DNA of 64,000 bases from Streptomyces sp. 8K308 (GTDB lineage: Bacteria; Actinomycetota; Actinomycetes; Streptomycetales; Streptomycetaceae). The notes beneath the pieces were generated by a model. It had not been told where the DNA came from, did no database searches, and saw nothing but the letters and a program-made list of their open reading frames with translations. Location of the stretch: positions 1 to 64,000 of the forward strand of contig NZ_SMKC01000001.1 of assembly GCF_004348315.1 (NCBI RefSeq), given 5' to 3'. A program made the position numbers and the translations under genes. This document shows, in pieces, positions 55,376-63,648 of this stretch (positions are counted from its first letter, which is position 1; every line of letters begins with the position of its first letter).

Positions 55376-56223
55376 GAACGCCGTCTTCGTCGCGCTGGAT
55401 GTCCAGGGGCGCCGTGCACGCCCTGCTGCTGATCGCCGCCCTCTACAGCGTGCTGCCGCTGGTCTGGCTGGTCACCTCGGCCACCAAGTCCGTGGGCGAC
55501 TTCTCCACCACCGGCGCCTTCGAGCTCGGCGACTGGAACCTGTGGACCAACCTCGACGACCTGTTCGCCGAGGAGGACGGCGTCTTCCTCGACTGGGCGC
55601 GCAACTCCCTGCTCTACGCCGGCCTCGGCTCCGTGCTCGGCGCGCTGATCTGCGCCGCCTGCGGATACGCCATCGCCAAGCTCGACTTCCCGGGACGCCG
55701 CGCCCTGTTCGCCGTCACCCTGGCCGGCGTGCTGGTGCCCACCACCGCGCTCGCCCTGCCGCTCTACCTGATGGCCTCAGAACTGCGCGTGGTCAACACC
55801 TTCTGGGCGGTGTTCATCCCGCTGCTCACCAACCCCTTCGGCGTCTACCTGGCCCGCGCCTACGCCGAGGCCGCCGTGCCCGACGAGGTGCTCGAGGCGG
55901 CCAGGATGGACGGCTCGAACGAGCTGCGCACCTTCTTCACCATCGCGCTGCCCATGATGCGCCCCGGCGTGGTAACCATCCTGCTGTTCCAGTTCGTGGG
56001 CATCTGGAACAACTTCTTCCTGCCCCTCGTCATGCTCACGGATCCCGAGCTGTTCCCGATGACCCTTGGCCTCTTCCAGTGGAGCGCGCGCGTGGCCCAG
56101 TTCCCGCAGTACACCCCCCTCGTCGTCACCGGATCGCTGCTCGCGGTCGTCCCCCTGGTGGTGGCGTTCGTCGTGTTGCAACGCCAGTGGCGCTCCGGCC
56201 TGGCCGCGGGGAGCGTGCGGTGA
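55372..56223 (+). CDS. Sugar ABC transporter permease (MalG/UgpE type)
   Basis: A 283-residue CUT1 permease, EAA loop VPDEVLEAARMDGSNELRTFFTIALP near residues 175-200. ATG 55372 has GGAGG five bases upstream and overlaps the preceding stop. The TGA overlaps the GTG of the dehydrogenase gene. Confidence 0.94.
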   Translation: MRTPSSSRWMSRGAVHALLLIAALYSVLPLVWLVTSATKSVGDFSTTGAFELGDWNLWTNLDDLFAEEDGVFLDWARNSLLYAGLGSVLGALICAACGYAIAKLDFPGRRALFAVTLAGVLVPTTALALPLYLMASELRVVNTFWAVFIPLLTNPFGVYLARAYAEAAVPDEVLEAARMDGSNELRTFFTIALPMMRPGVVTILLFQFVGIWNNFFLPLVMLTDPELFPMTLGLFQWSARVAQFPQYTPLVVTGSLLAVVPLVVAFVVLQRQWRSGLAAGSVR

Positions 56224-57248
56224 CGCTGCCGGAGCGGCCCTGCCGCCCTGACACCCTGCTGGTGATGGACGCCGGCTGGCTCGGCACCCTGTTCGGCGAG
56301 GCCGAGCTCGCCCGTCTCGGCGAGCTCGCCACCCTCGGCGAGCCGCTGGCCGCCCACGAGTTGAGCTCCCCGGCCGCGCGCCGCCGGCTCGCGACCGCCG
56401 AGGTGCTGCTCACCTCGTGGGGCTGCCCACAGCTCGACGACGAGGTGCTGGCCGCCGCGCCCCGGCTGCGGGCCGTGCTGCACGCGGCCGGCACCGTGCG
56501 GCCGCACGTCACCGACGCCGTGTTCGACCGCGGCATCCTGGTCACCACGGCCGCCGACGCCAACGCCGAGCCGGTCGCCCAGTACACGCTGGCCGCGGTG
56601 CTGTGGGCGTTCAAGAAGGTGCCGTTCCTGGCCGCCGAGTCCCGCCGGTTCCGCACCGACTGGAGCTACCGCGACACGCACGGCGAGCTGACCGGGCGGG
56701 ACCGCACGGTGGTGCTGGTCGGCTTCTCCCGGATCGGCCGCCGGGTCACCGAGCTGCTGGTGCGGCTCGACCTGGCTCGGGTGCTGGTCGTCGACCCGGT
56801 CGCCGACCCGGCCGCCATCGTCGCGGCCGGCGCCGAACCCGCCACGCTGGCCGACGCGTTGCCCAGGGCCGACGTGCTCAGCCTGCACGCGCCCGCGCTG
56901 CCGGAGACCCGCCACCTCATCGGCGCCGCCGAACTCGCCGCGCTGCCGCCCCAGTCGGTGTTGATCAACACCGCGCGCGGCGCGCTCGTCGACACCGCTG
57001 CGCTCGAACACGCCTGCGCCACCGGCGCGTTGCATGCCATCCTGGACGTCACCGAGCCCGAGCCGCTGCCCGACGCCTCGCCGCTCTACGACCTGCCCAA
57101 CGTGGTGCTCACCCCGCACATCGCCGGCTCGCTCGGCTCCGAGACCCGCCGGATGACGGCCGCCGCGCTCGACGAACTGGAGCGCTACGCCGCCGGGGCG
57201 CCGCCGCTCGATCCGGTCACCAGGGAGTCGCTGGCGGTGCAGGCGTGA
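56220..57248 (+). CDS. D-2-hydroxyacid dehydrogenase
   Basis: A 342-residue NAD-dependent D-isomer 2-hydroxyacid dehydrogenase. The nucleotide motif reads VVLVGFSRIGRRV (GxSxxG in place of GxGxxG); catalytic Arg is in INTARGALVD, Glu in DVTEPEPLP and His in LTPHIAGSLG. GTG start overlaps the permease stop. It probably oxidises or reduces a 2-keto/2-hydroxy acid released from the imported sugar. In this operon position such genes are seen beside DUF2264 proteins; the substrate is unknown. Confidence 0.9.
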   Translation: MTLPERPCRPDTLLVMDAGWLGTLFGEAELARLGELATLGEPLAAHELSSPAARRRLATAEVLLTSWGCPQLDDEVLAAAPRLRAVLHAAGTVRPHVTDAVFDRGILVTTAADANAEPVAQYTLAAVLWAFKKVPFLAAESRRFRTDWSYRDTHGELTGRDRTVVLVGFSRIGRRVTELLVRLDLARVLVVDPVADPAAIVAAGAEPATLADALPRADVLSLHAPALPETRHLIGAAELAALPPQSVLINTARGALVDTAALEHACATGALHAILDVTEPEPLPDASPLYDLPNVVLTPHIAGSLGSETRRMTAAALDELERYAAGAPPLDPVTRESLAVQA

Positions 57249-59251
57249 CCGTGCTTCCCGAGGAGGACCGGCTCCTCTCCCCGCACACCGGCTGGACCAG
57301 GGCGCACTGGGCCGCGCACGCCGACCGGATGCTGGCCGCCCTCGAGCCGTACCGCTCCCCCGGGCTCGCCCGGGTCGACCTGCCGGGCCCGGCCAGCCGC
57401 TACGGCCCCGACTCGGACGGCCTCGAGGGCTTCGCCCGCTCCTTCCTGCTGGCCGGCTTCCGCATCGCGGGCGAACGAGGCGCCGGGCAGGAGGCGTTGA
57501 TCGAGCGGTACGCGGCCGGCCTGGCCGCCGGCACCGACCCGCGCCACCCCGAGCACTGGCCGCGCCCCGACCGGCTCGGCCAGGCGAAGGTCGAGGCGGC
57601 CTCCATCGCGCTGGTCCTCCAACTCACCCGCGCCTGGCTGTGGGAGGCGCTGGACGACGGCGTGCGGGAACGGACCGTCGACTGGCTGGCCACCGTCGTC
57701 GGCCAGCCCTACCCGCCCATCAACTGGGTCTGGTTCCGCGTCGTCGTCGAGTCCTTCCTGCGCGAGGCCGGTGGCCCCTGGTCGGCCGCCGACATCGAGG
57801 AGGACCTGGCCGTCCACGCCACCCTGCGCCGTCCTGGCGGTTGGCTCTCGGACGGCGCGGAGGAACGCGCCTACGACCACTACACCGGCTGGGCGCTCCA
57901 CCTCTATCCGCTGCTGTGGACCCGCCTCTTCGACGTCACCGGCACGCTCTGCCCGCCCGAACTGCCGGACCGCTGGGCCGCCGACCTCGGCCACTACCTG
58001 AAGGACGCGGTCCGGCTGGTCGGCGCCGACGGCTCGCCGCTGCTGCAGGGCCGCAGCCTGATCTACCGGTTCGCGGCCGCCGCGCCGTTCTGGGCCGCCG
58101 CGTTCACCGGCGTCGATGCCCTGCCGCCCGGCATGCTGCGCCGCGCCGCGAGCGGCGTCCTGCGGCACTTCGCCGACCACGGCGCGCCGGACGGGCGCGG
58201 GCTGCTGACGGTCGGCTGGCACCACGCCTGGCCCGCGATGCGGCAGGCCTACTCGGGCCCGGGATCGCCCTACTGGGCGGCCAAGGGCCTGCTTGGCCTC
58301 GCGCTGCCGGCCGACCACCCGGTGTGGACGGCCAGGGAAGAGCCGCTGCCGGTCGAGACCGGCGATCAGGCCCGGGTGGTCGCCGCGCCCGGCTGGCTGG
58401 CCTCGGCCCGCCGCGACACCGGCATCGCGCTCGTCCTCAACCACGGCACCGACCACGCGGCGCCCGGCGCGACGACCGCCGACGCCCCGCTGTACGCCAG
58501 GCTCGGCTACTCCACGGCCACCGCGCCGCCGCTGACCGGGCCGGCCGCGGCCCAGCCGCTGGACAACGCGGTGGTGCTCCTCGACCACGCCGGCCGCGCC
58601 ACCCACCGCGCCGGCTTCGTCACGCACTATGTGAGCGAACTCCCCGGCGGCGTGCTGGCCGCGGCCTCCGGCGGCCAGGCCCGCTGGGTGGACACCAGCG
58701 CCGACGACAGCCCCGACCACGGCTCGGGCCGCGCCGGCGCGGTGGCCCCAGGACCGGTGCTGACCGTCGCCTCGGTGCTGCGGGACGGCGTGGAGGTGCG
58801 GCTCGCCCGCGTCGCGGGCGAGGATGCCGGGACATGGCGGGAACTCCGCCTCGGCGGCTGGCCGGTGACCGCCGACGAACCGCCCACGACGGAGGCGACC
58901 GCCGGCGTGGCGAGCGCCGCGGGCGCCGGCGGTCGTCGTCCGCTGGCCGCGGGGGCCACGCGCGGCGCGCCGAGCGCCGGTCTCCGCTCCACGGTGCGGA
59001 GCCTGCTCGGCCTCGACCGGTCTGGCGTCACGTCGTTGACGGACGTGACGCCGCTCGGCCGCCACACGGCGGTGCCGTGGCTGGCCACCGCCGGCCCGCC
59101 GTCTCCCGGCGCGGTGCTGGCCGCCCTGGTGGTCCTCGATCGCTCGGACGCCACACCCCCCGCCGTCCCCGAGGTCACCGTCGGCCCTGGCGACCTGGTG
59201 ACGGTTGGCTGGCCCGACGGCCTGGTCAGCGAGGTGACACTGCCCGCGTAG
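57245..59251 (+). CDS. DUF2264-domain protein, putative glycan-active enzyme
   Basis: A 668-residue DUF2264 protein. The N-terminal (alpha/alpha)-barrel region shows LSPHTGWTRAHWAAHADRML, PPINWVWFRVVVESFLREAGG, DGAEERAYDHYTGWALHLYPLLW and LQGRSLIYRFAAAAPFW; the C-terminal 200 residues are beta-rich. No signal peptide, so it acts on imported substrate. Some relatives are thought to be glycosidases or unsaturated-uronide enzymes, but I cannot name the reaction. A Gly/Ala-rich insert (about residues 550-590) appears low in structure. GTG start overlaps the dehydrogenase stop. Last gene of the operon; a hairpin follows at 59257-59273. Confidence 0.85.
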   Translation: MTVLPEEDRLLSPHTGWTRAHWAAHADRMLAALEPYRSPGLARVDLPGPASRYGPDSDGLEGFARSFLLAGFRIAGERGAGQEALIERYAAGLAAGTDPRHPEHWPRPDRLGQAKVEAASIALVLQLTRAWLWEALDDGVRERTVDWLATVVGQPYPPINWVWFRVVVESFLREAGGPWSAADIEEDLAVHATLRRPGGWLSDGAEERAYDHYTGWALHLYPLLWTRLFDVTGTLCPPELPDRWAADLGHYLKDAVRLVGADGSPLLQGRSLIYRFAAAAPFWAAAFTGVDALPPGMLRRAASGVLRHFADHGAPDGRGLLTVGWHHAWPAMRQAYSGPGSPYWAAKGLLGLALPADHPVWTAREEPLPVETGDQARVVAAPGWLASARRDTGIALVLNHGTDHAAPGATTADAPLYARLGYSTATAPPLTGPAAAQPLDNAVVLLDHAGRATHRAGFVTHYVSELPGGVLAAASGGQARWVDTSADDSPDHGSGRAGAVAPGPVLTVASVLRDGVEVRLARVAGEDAGTWRELRLGGWPVTADEPPTTEATAGVASAAGAGGRRPLAAGATRGAPSAGLRSTVRSLLGLDRSGVTSLTDVTPLGRHTAVPWLATAGPPSPGAVLAALVVLDRSDATPPAVPEVTVGPGDLVTVGWPDGLVSEVTLPA

Positions 59252-59256
59252 CCACG

Positions 59257-59273
59257 GGCCGCTGGCAGCGGCC
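59257..59273 (+). terminator. Hairpin after the DUF2264 gene
   Basis: GGCCGCT (59257-59263), loop GGC, AGCGGCC (59267-59273): a perfect 7-base GC-rich stem five bases after the stop at 59249-59251. No T-run follows. It probably ends the ABC/DUF2264 operon. Confidence 0.55.
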
Positions 59274-59363
59274 GGCCACGCCCGTTCGGCCGGGGCCGCC
59301 ACGCCCGGCCCGCTCAGCCCCGGCCGGCGAGCGGGCCGCCGCCGTCCCGACCGGGCCCTCGGC

Positions 59364-59858
59364 TCAGGTCCGGTGGCAGAACACGCAGCCGGACCACAGC
59401 GGCCACGCGGTCAGCACCCGGTGCCTGGCACAGGAGGCGACCGCCCCGCCGTCCCGGCCGGGGAAGACGGTCGGGTCGGGGCGGGCGGTCGCCGGGTCGA
59501 AGGCGGCGACGATCTCCCGGTACTCCGCCAGGTCGGCGGACGCGTGCGGCGGGTCGTAGCCCAGCTCGTCCCAGCGGTGCCGGGCGGCGGCCAGCCCGAC
59601 GACATCAAGCACGAACCGCCGGTTCGTGGCCCACTCGACCGGGGTCGCTCCCCAGTCGAGTTCGCTCAGGTGGAATCCGACGGCGCCGCGCCCCCACATG
59701 CTCTGGTCCTGCGTGGCAATCAGCATGCCGAAGCGGAAGTGCCAGCGCCGGCACGCGAGTTCGGCCACCGCCAGCGTCAGTACGTCGACGAGGACCTCGG
59801 TGCCGCCGTTGGACAGGTACACATCGCGCCCGAAGCCGTCCCCGAACGAACACCCCAC
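59364..59858 (-). CDS. Hypothetical protein with C-terminal CxxC-His
   Basis: A 164-residue soluble protein that I do not recognise. It opens MGCSFGDGFGRDVYLSNGG and ends with SGCVFCHRT, where Cys-x2-Cys-His plus an earlier CARH could bind a metal. GTG 59858 is the only good start but lacks a clear ribosome site. The gene converges with DUF2264 across a 112-base gap, and the oxidoreductase gene lies 148 bases away upstream on the same strand. Confidence 0.7.
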   Translation of the reverse strand: MGCSFGDGFGRDVYLSNGGTEVLVDVLTLAVAELACRRWHFRFGMLIATQDQSMWGRGAVGFHLSELDWGATPVEWATNRRFVLDVVGLAAARHRWDELGYDPPHASADLAEYREIVAAFDPATARPDPTVFPGRDGGAVASCARHRVLTAWPLWSGCVFCHRT

Positions 59859-60006
59859 GGGAACAGGCTACGCCGCCCAGCGGGGGCCAGACCGGCTGGG
59901 CGCCGCAGCCGAAACCACCCGCCCGGCCGGCCGGTACGCGCGAGCCCGGGTCTCCCTCGTAGCTCGCCGCTCGGCCCGCCGGCCAGGCGACCCCCCGACC
60001 GCGCCC

Positions 60007-61119
60007 CTACAGTTCGGCCGCGTACGGGTCCCAGCCGGCCGGCAGGGGGGCGGGGGCCGTGAGCGGGGCCGTGCCGTCGGCGTCGAGCCGGCGCGGCTCC
60101 CCGCTCTCCGCCGCGTCCGAGATCGCCGCCATCACCTTGAGCACGTGCAGGGCCAGCGCCCCAGAAGCCCGGTGCGGCACGCCGGCGCGCAGTGCCCGCG
60201 CCATCTCAAGAACGCCGAGGCCACGGCCGGCCGTCGAGCCCTCGACCGGGAGCTCGACCCACTCCCCGGCGCCGTTGGACAGCAACCGTAGCGGCCCGTC
60301 GAAGGTGTTGGGGTCGGGCACGGCCAACGCGCCCTCGCTGCCGATGATCTCGATGGAGGTCCGGTGGATCGAGGAGTCGAAGCTGAACACCGAGCTGGCG
60401 GTGAGCCCCGAGCCGAACTCCAGCATCGCCTGGACGTGCGTGGGCACGTCCACCGGGAACTCCTGCCCGGCCTTGGGGCCCGAGCCGACGCTGCGCACCG
60501 TGCGGCCCTTCCCGCCGGCGGCGTAGACGCCGGCGACCGGGCCGAACAGGGCGACCAGCGCCGTCAGGTAGTAGGGACCGATGTCGAACAGCGGCCCGCC
60601 GCCCGGCTGGTAGAAGAAGGCGGGGTCCGGGTGCCAGCCCTCGGGGCCGAGGCTTTGGGTGGCGGTGGCGGCCGCGATCGGGGTGCCGATCCTGCCCTCG
60701 CGCACGGCGCGCAGCGCGGACTGGATGCCGGCGCCGAGGAAGGTGTCGGGCGCGCCGCCGAGCAGCAGCCCACGCTCGGCGGCCTCGGCGAACACCTTCT
60801 CGCCCTCGGCCGGCGTCGCGGTGAACGGCTTCTCGCCGTAGACGTGCTTGCCGGCGCGCAGCGCGGCCGTGGCCACCTGGGCGTGCGCCACCGGGACGGT
60901 CAGGTTGACGACGATCTCCACCTCGTCCACCGCGAGCACGGTGTCCACGTCGCCGGCGACCGGCACGTCGTGCTCGGCGGCGGCCGCCCGCGCCCGCGCC
61001 TCGTCCAGGTCGGCGACGGCGAGCACCCGGACGTCGGGGAAGCTGCCGAGGGTGCGGAGGTACTGTCCGCTGATGTTGCCGGCGCCGACGATGGCGACGC
61101 CCACGGGTCCTTCGGTCAT
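60007..61119 (-). CDS. Gfo/Idh/MocA-family oxidoreductase
   Basis: A 370-residue NAD(P)-dependent sugar or inositol dehydrogenase. Rossmann start VGVAIVGAGNISGQYLRTLG, the EKP motif in YGEKPFTAT with catalytic Lys, and DIGPYYLTALVALFG as the substrate His/Asp region (GPYYL, with Tyr at the usual His position). ATG 61119 overlaps the stop of the epimerase gene, so both form an operon. Reaction and sugar are unknown; inositol-type or glycoside-oxidising roles are common in this pairing. Confidence 0.92.
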   Translation of the reverse strand: MTEGPVGVAIVGAGNISGQYLRTLGSFPDVRVLAVADLDEARARAAAAEHDVPVAGDVDTVLAVDEVEIVVNLTVPVAHAQVATAALRAGKHVYGEKPFTATPAEGEKVFAEAAERGLLLGGAPDTFLGAGIQSALRAVREGRIGTPIAAATATQSLGPEGWHPDPAFFYQPGGGPLFDIGPYYLTALVALFGPVAGVYAAGGKGRTVRSVGSGPKAGQEFPVDVPTHVQAMLEFGSGLTASSVFSFDSSIHRTSIEIIGSEGALAVPDPNTFDGPLRLLSNGAGEWVELPVEGSTAGRGLGVLEMARALRAGVPHRASGALALHVLKVMAAISDAAESGEPRRLDADGTAPLTAPAPLPAGWDPYAAEL

Positions 61120-61859
61120 GCCTCCCCCAGTCCGGCGAGGTAGGCGCGGCTCGCGGCGAGCGCGTCGAACAGGTCGGTGGCGCAGGAGTCGAGTTCGACG
61201 ATCCGCTGCGCGCCCGGCGCGGCGGCCAGCACCTCGGGCACCGGCATCACCCCGGCGCCCACGGCCACGTGCGGCTCGTCCCTGACCGCGGGACCGTCCT
61301 TGACGTGCAGCGCCGTCACCCGCCGCCCGAGCCGGCCGAGCAGCGCCGGCACGTCGGCGCCGCCGACCGCCGCCCAGTAGGTGTCGATCTCCAACTCCAC
61401 CTCGGGGGCGAGGAGTTCGGCGAGCACCTCGATGGCGTGTCGGCCGTCGAGGACCGGCTCTATCTCCCACCAGTGGTTGTGGTAGCCGATGCGGATCCCG
61501 TGCTTGGCCGCGTCCTCGGCGAGCCCGTTGAGCAGGTCAGCGGCCCTGGCTATCCCGTCACGGCTGGTGAAGTCCTCCTGCGGGATGCCGGCGGGCACGA
61601 TCGCCAGGTCCGTGCCGAGGGTGGCCACGGCCTCGAAGACCGGGCCCGTCTCCCCGTCGAGCAGCTGGATGGCGTGCGTCCCCGACACGGTCAGGCCAAG
61701 GTCGTCGGCGACCCGCCGGAAGCCTGCGGGGTCGTCGGTGGGGTTGAAGGGCTCGATCGCCGTGTAGCCGATCCCGGCGAGCCGCGCGAGCACGCCGTCC
61801 CGGTCGGCGGCGAGCGCGTCGCGCACGGTGTAGAGCTGAACACCAAGTGGTGTTGCCAT
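61116..61859 (-). CDS. Sugar phosphate isomerase/epimerase (TIM barrel)
   Basis: A 247-residue xylose-isomerase-type barrel: GVQLYTVRDALAADRDGVLARLAGIGYTAIEPF, HNHWWEIEP, ELEIDTYWAAVGG (metal Asp) and ALHVKDGP (His). Together with the overlapping Gfo/Idh/MocA gene it makes a two-gene unit for oxidation and isomerisation of a sugar or cyclitol. Ribosome site before ATG 61859 is weak. Not close in sequence to the operon epimerase at 26391. Confidence 0.9.
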   Translation of the reverse strand: MATPLGVQLYTVRDALAADRDGVLARLAGIGYTAIEPFNPTDDPAGFRRVADDLGLTVSGTHAIQLLDGETGPVFEAVATLGTDLAIVPAGIPQEDFTSRDGIARAADLLNGLAEDAAKHGIRIGYHNHWWEIEPVLDGRHAIEVLAELLAPEVELEIDTYWAAVGGADVPALLGRLGRRVTALHVKDGPAVRDEPHVAVGAGVMPVPEVLAAAPGAQRIVELDSCATDLFDALAASRAYLAGLGEA

Positions 61860-61940
61860 GGTTGGAGTGCCTTTCGAGGCGTCCGATCTGCGTCCTTCAC
61901 GAGGATGAATCGATTTACCGCCGCTGGCAATCCCCCGCCG

Positions 61941-63497
61941 TCATCGAAGATCCTTCCCCGCCACCTCTCCTTCCACGTCGCCCGCCAGCCGCCGCACCTC
62001 GGCGTACGTCGGCACGCTCGACTCCTCCGGCCGCCGCCCGTCCCGGATCGCGGTCGCGGTGGCCACGGCCGCGCCCAGGGCGGTGCGGTACAGCAGCGAG
62101 CCGAGGCTGATCCGGCGCACCCCGAGCGCGGCGAGTTCGGCGACGGTCGGGCCGGTGGGCGTGAGGAGGACGTTCAACGGGGTGGTGAGGATGGCCGTCA
62201 GCGCGGCGATCGCGTCCGGGTCGGCGAGCCCGGGCACGAACACGCCGTCCGCGCCGGCCTGTTCGTAGCTCGCCAGGCGTGCCGCGGTCTCCCCCCGCCG
62301 GCGGCCGAGCCAGTGGGTGTCGGTGCGGGCGTTCACGAACAGCTCGGGCACGGCGGCCTTGACGGCGACGATCTTCGCCGTGTGCAGGGCCACGGGTGCG
62401 AGCGTGCCGTCCGGGCGGCCGTCCTCCAGGTTGATCCCGGCGGCGCCCGCGGCGTGCAGCTCTCGGGCCAACTCGGCCACCCGCGCGGGCTCGTCGCTGA
62501 AGCCGCCCTCGACGTCCACGGTGAACAGGAACGACTCCCGCCCCAGTCGCCGGGCCAGCGCCAGGGTCTCCGCCGCGGTGGCGGCCGTCCCGTCCGGCAC
62601 CCCGGCCGCCGCGGCCACCCCCAGGCTGGTGGTGCCGACCGCGGCGAACCCCCGCGCCGCGAGCGCCACGGCGGAGGCGTGGTCCCAGGCGTTGGGCAGC
62701 AGCAGCGGCGCCGCCTGGTGGTGCAGGCGGGCGAACGAGGTCGTCGGGCGCCGCAGCAGGCCGTCGGCGAGCGCGAGGGCGTGGGCGCGGCCGGGGCAGA
62801 CGTGGGGCGGCCAGCCGAAGGTGAGGGGCACGGGGTGCGCGCGGTGGGCGGTGGCGAGGTCGAGGAGCAGCACGTCGCCCGCCGCGATCTCGCGGCCCGC
62901 GATCCGGGTGGGCCGAGCGGCGACGCGGCGCATGGTCCGCACCGGCGGGGTGTCCCGGAGGACCCGGGACAGCGGGGCGGCGTCGCGGGCCGCCGTCTCG
63001 ACCAGCGCGGCCGTCGCGTCGCAGGCCTGCACCAGCAGCCCGACGCGGTTGGCGACGGCCTCCAGGGCGGCCTCGTCCGCGCCCTCCGGTGCCAGGCGTG
63101 CCACCAGCCGGGCCACCGCCTCGTCGCCGGCCGGGTCCGTCCCGCCGAAGTAGGTCCTGGCCACCGCGACCACGTCCCGGGCCACCGCCTCGGGCTCCGG
63201 CATGCCGAGGGCGGCGGCGAAGGCCCGCACCACCCGGACGCGGGCCTCCCCGCCACGCTGAGCCGTCGCGGCCTCCCGCAACACCGCGGGTTCGAGCCGG
63301 GCGAGCTCCGCCTCGACCAGGGCCCGTCGCCGCCGGTGCGGCTCACCGGAGCTGAACCTGGCCACCGTGGCGCGAAGCCAGGCGACGCTCGCCCCGGCCG
63401 CACCCTCGCCCGCCGGCCGCTCCGGCACCAACGCCGGGTCGGCGAGCGCCGCGAGAACGGCCGCGTGGTCGTGGATCTCGTGCACTCGGTGCGTCAT
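61941..63497 (-). CDS. Fusion of a degenerate P450 domain with an isocitrate lyase/PEP mutase domain
   Basis: A 518-residue two-domain protein. Residues 1 to about 250 resemble the C-terminal half of a cytochrome P450: I-helix-like LLVQACDATAALV, RDTPPVRTMRRVA, and heme loop TFGWPPHVCPGR with Cys234; yet the ExxR Glu is replaced (RVLR), the meander is missing and the length is far under 400. Residues about 252-518 are an ICL/PEP-mutase barrel: LLLPNAWDHASA, metal Asp in TVDVEGGFSD, NLEDG and NARTD. PEP-mutase relatives cleave or rearrange C-C or C-P bonds of small acids. Whether heme binds is open. ATG 63497 begins the frame; neither half has a separate ribosome site at the junction. Confidence 0.85.
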   Translation of the reverse strand: MTHRVHEIHDHAAVLAALADPALVPERPAGEGAAGASVAWLRATVARFSSGEPHRRRRALVEAELARLEPAVLREAATAQRGGEARVRVVRAFAAALGMPEPEAVARDVVAVARTYFGGTDPAGDEAVARLVARLAPEGADEAALEAVANRVGLLVQACDATAALVETAARDAAPLSRVLRDTPPVRTMRRVAARPTRIAGREIAAGDVLLLDLATAHRAHPVPLTFGWPPHVCPGRAHALALADGLLRRPTTSFARLHHQAAPLLLPNAWDHASAVALAARGFAAVGTTSLGVAAAAGVPDGTAATAAETLALARRLGRESFLFTVDVEGGFSDEPARVAELARELHAAGAAGINLEDGRPDGTLAPVALHTAKIVAVKAAVPELFVNARTDTHWLGRRRGETAARLASYEQAGADGVFVPGLADPDAIAALTAILTTPLNVLLTPTGPTVAELAALGVRRISLGSLLYRTALGAAVATATAIRDGRRPEESSVPTYAEVRRLAGDVEGEVAGKDLR

Positions 63498-63600
63498 GCC
63501 CCGACGCTAGGCCCCAAACGTTTCGACGCCCGCCGAAACGTTCGCGACGCGGGTGCTTCCATCTGAGCCCTCGCCATGCGGCAGCTATTATCGATCCAGC

Positions 63601-63606
63601 TATAAT
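63601..63606 (+). promoter_or_regulatory. TATAAT -10 box in an AT-rich promoter region
   Basis: A perfect TATAAT lies in an unusual AT-rich stretch (63583-63610) between divergent genes. AGCTATTAT and AGCTATAAT repeat 15 bases apart. No good -35 hexamer was found. It is suited to drive the ATPase gene starting at 63649. Confidence 0.5.
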
Positions 63607-63648
63607 AACCTGACTTATCATTGCCCGACGGTCTCAGCGAGGTGACCT

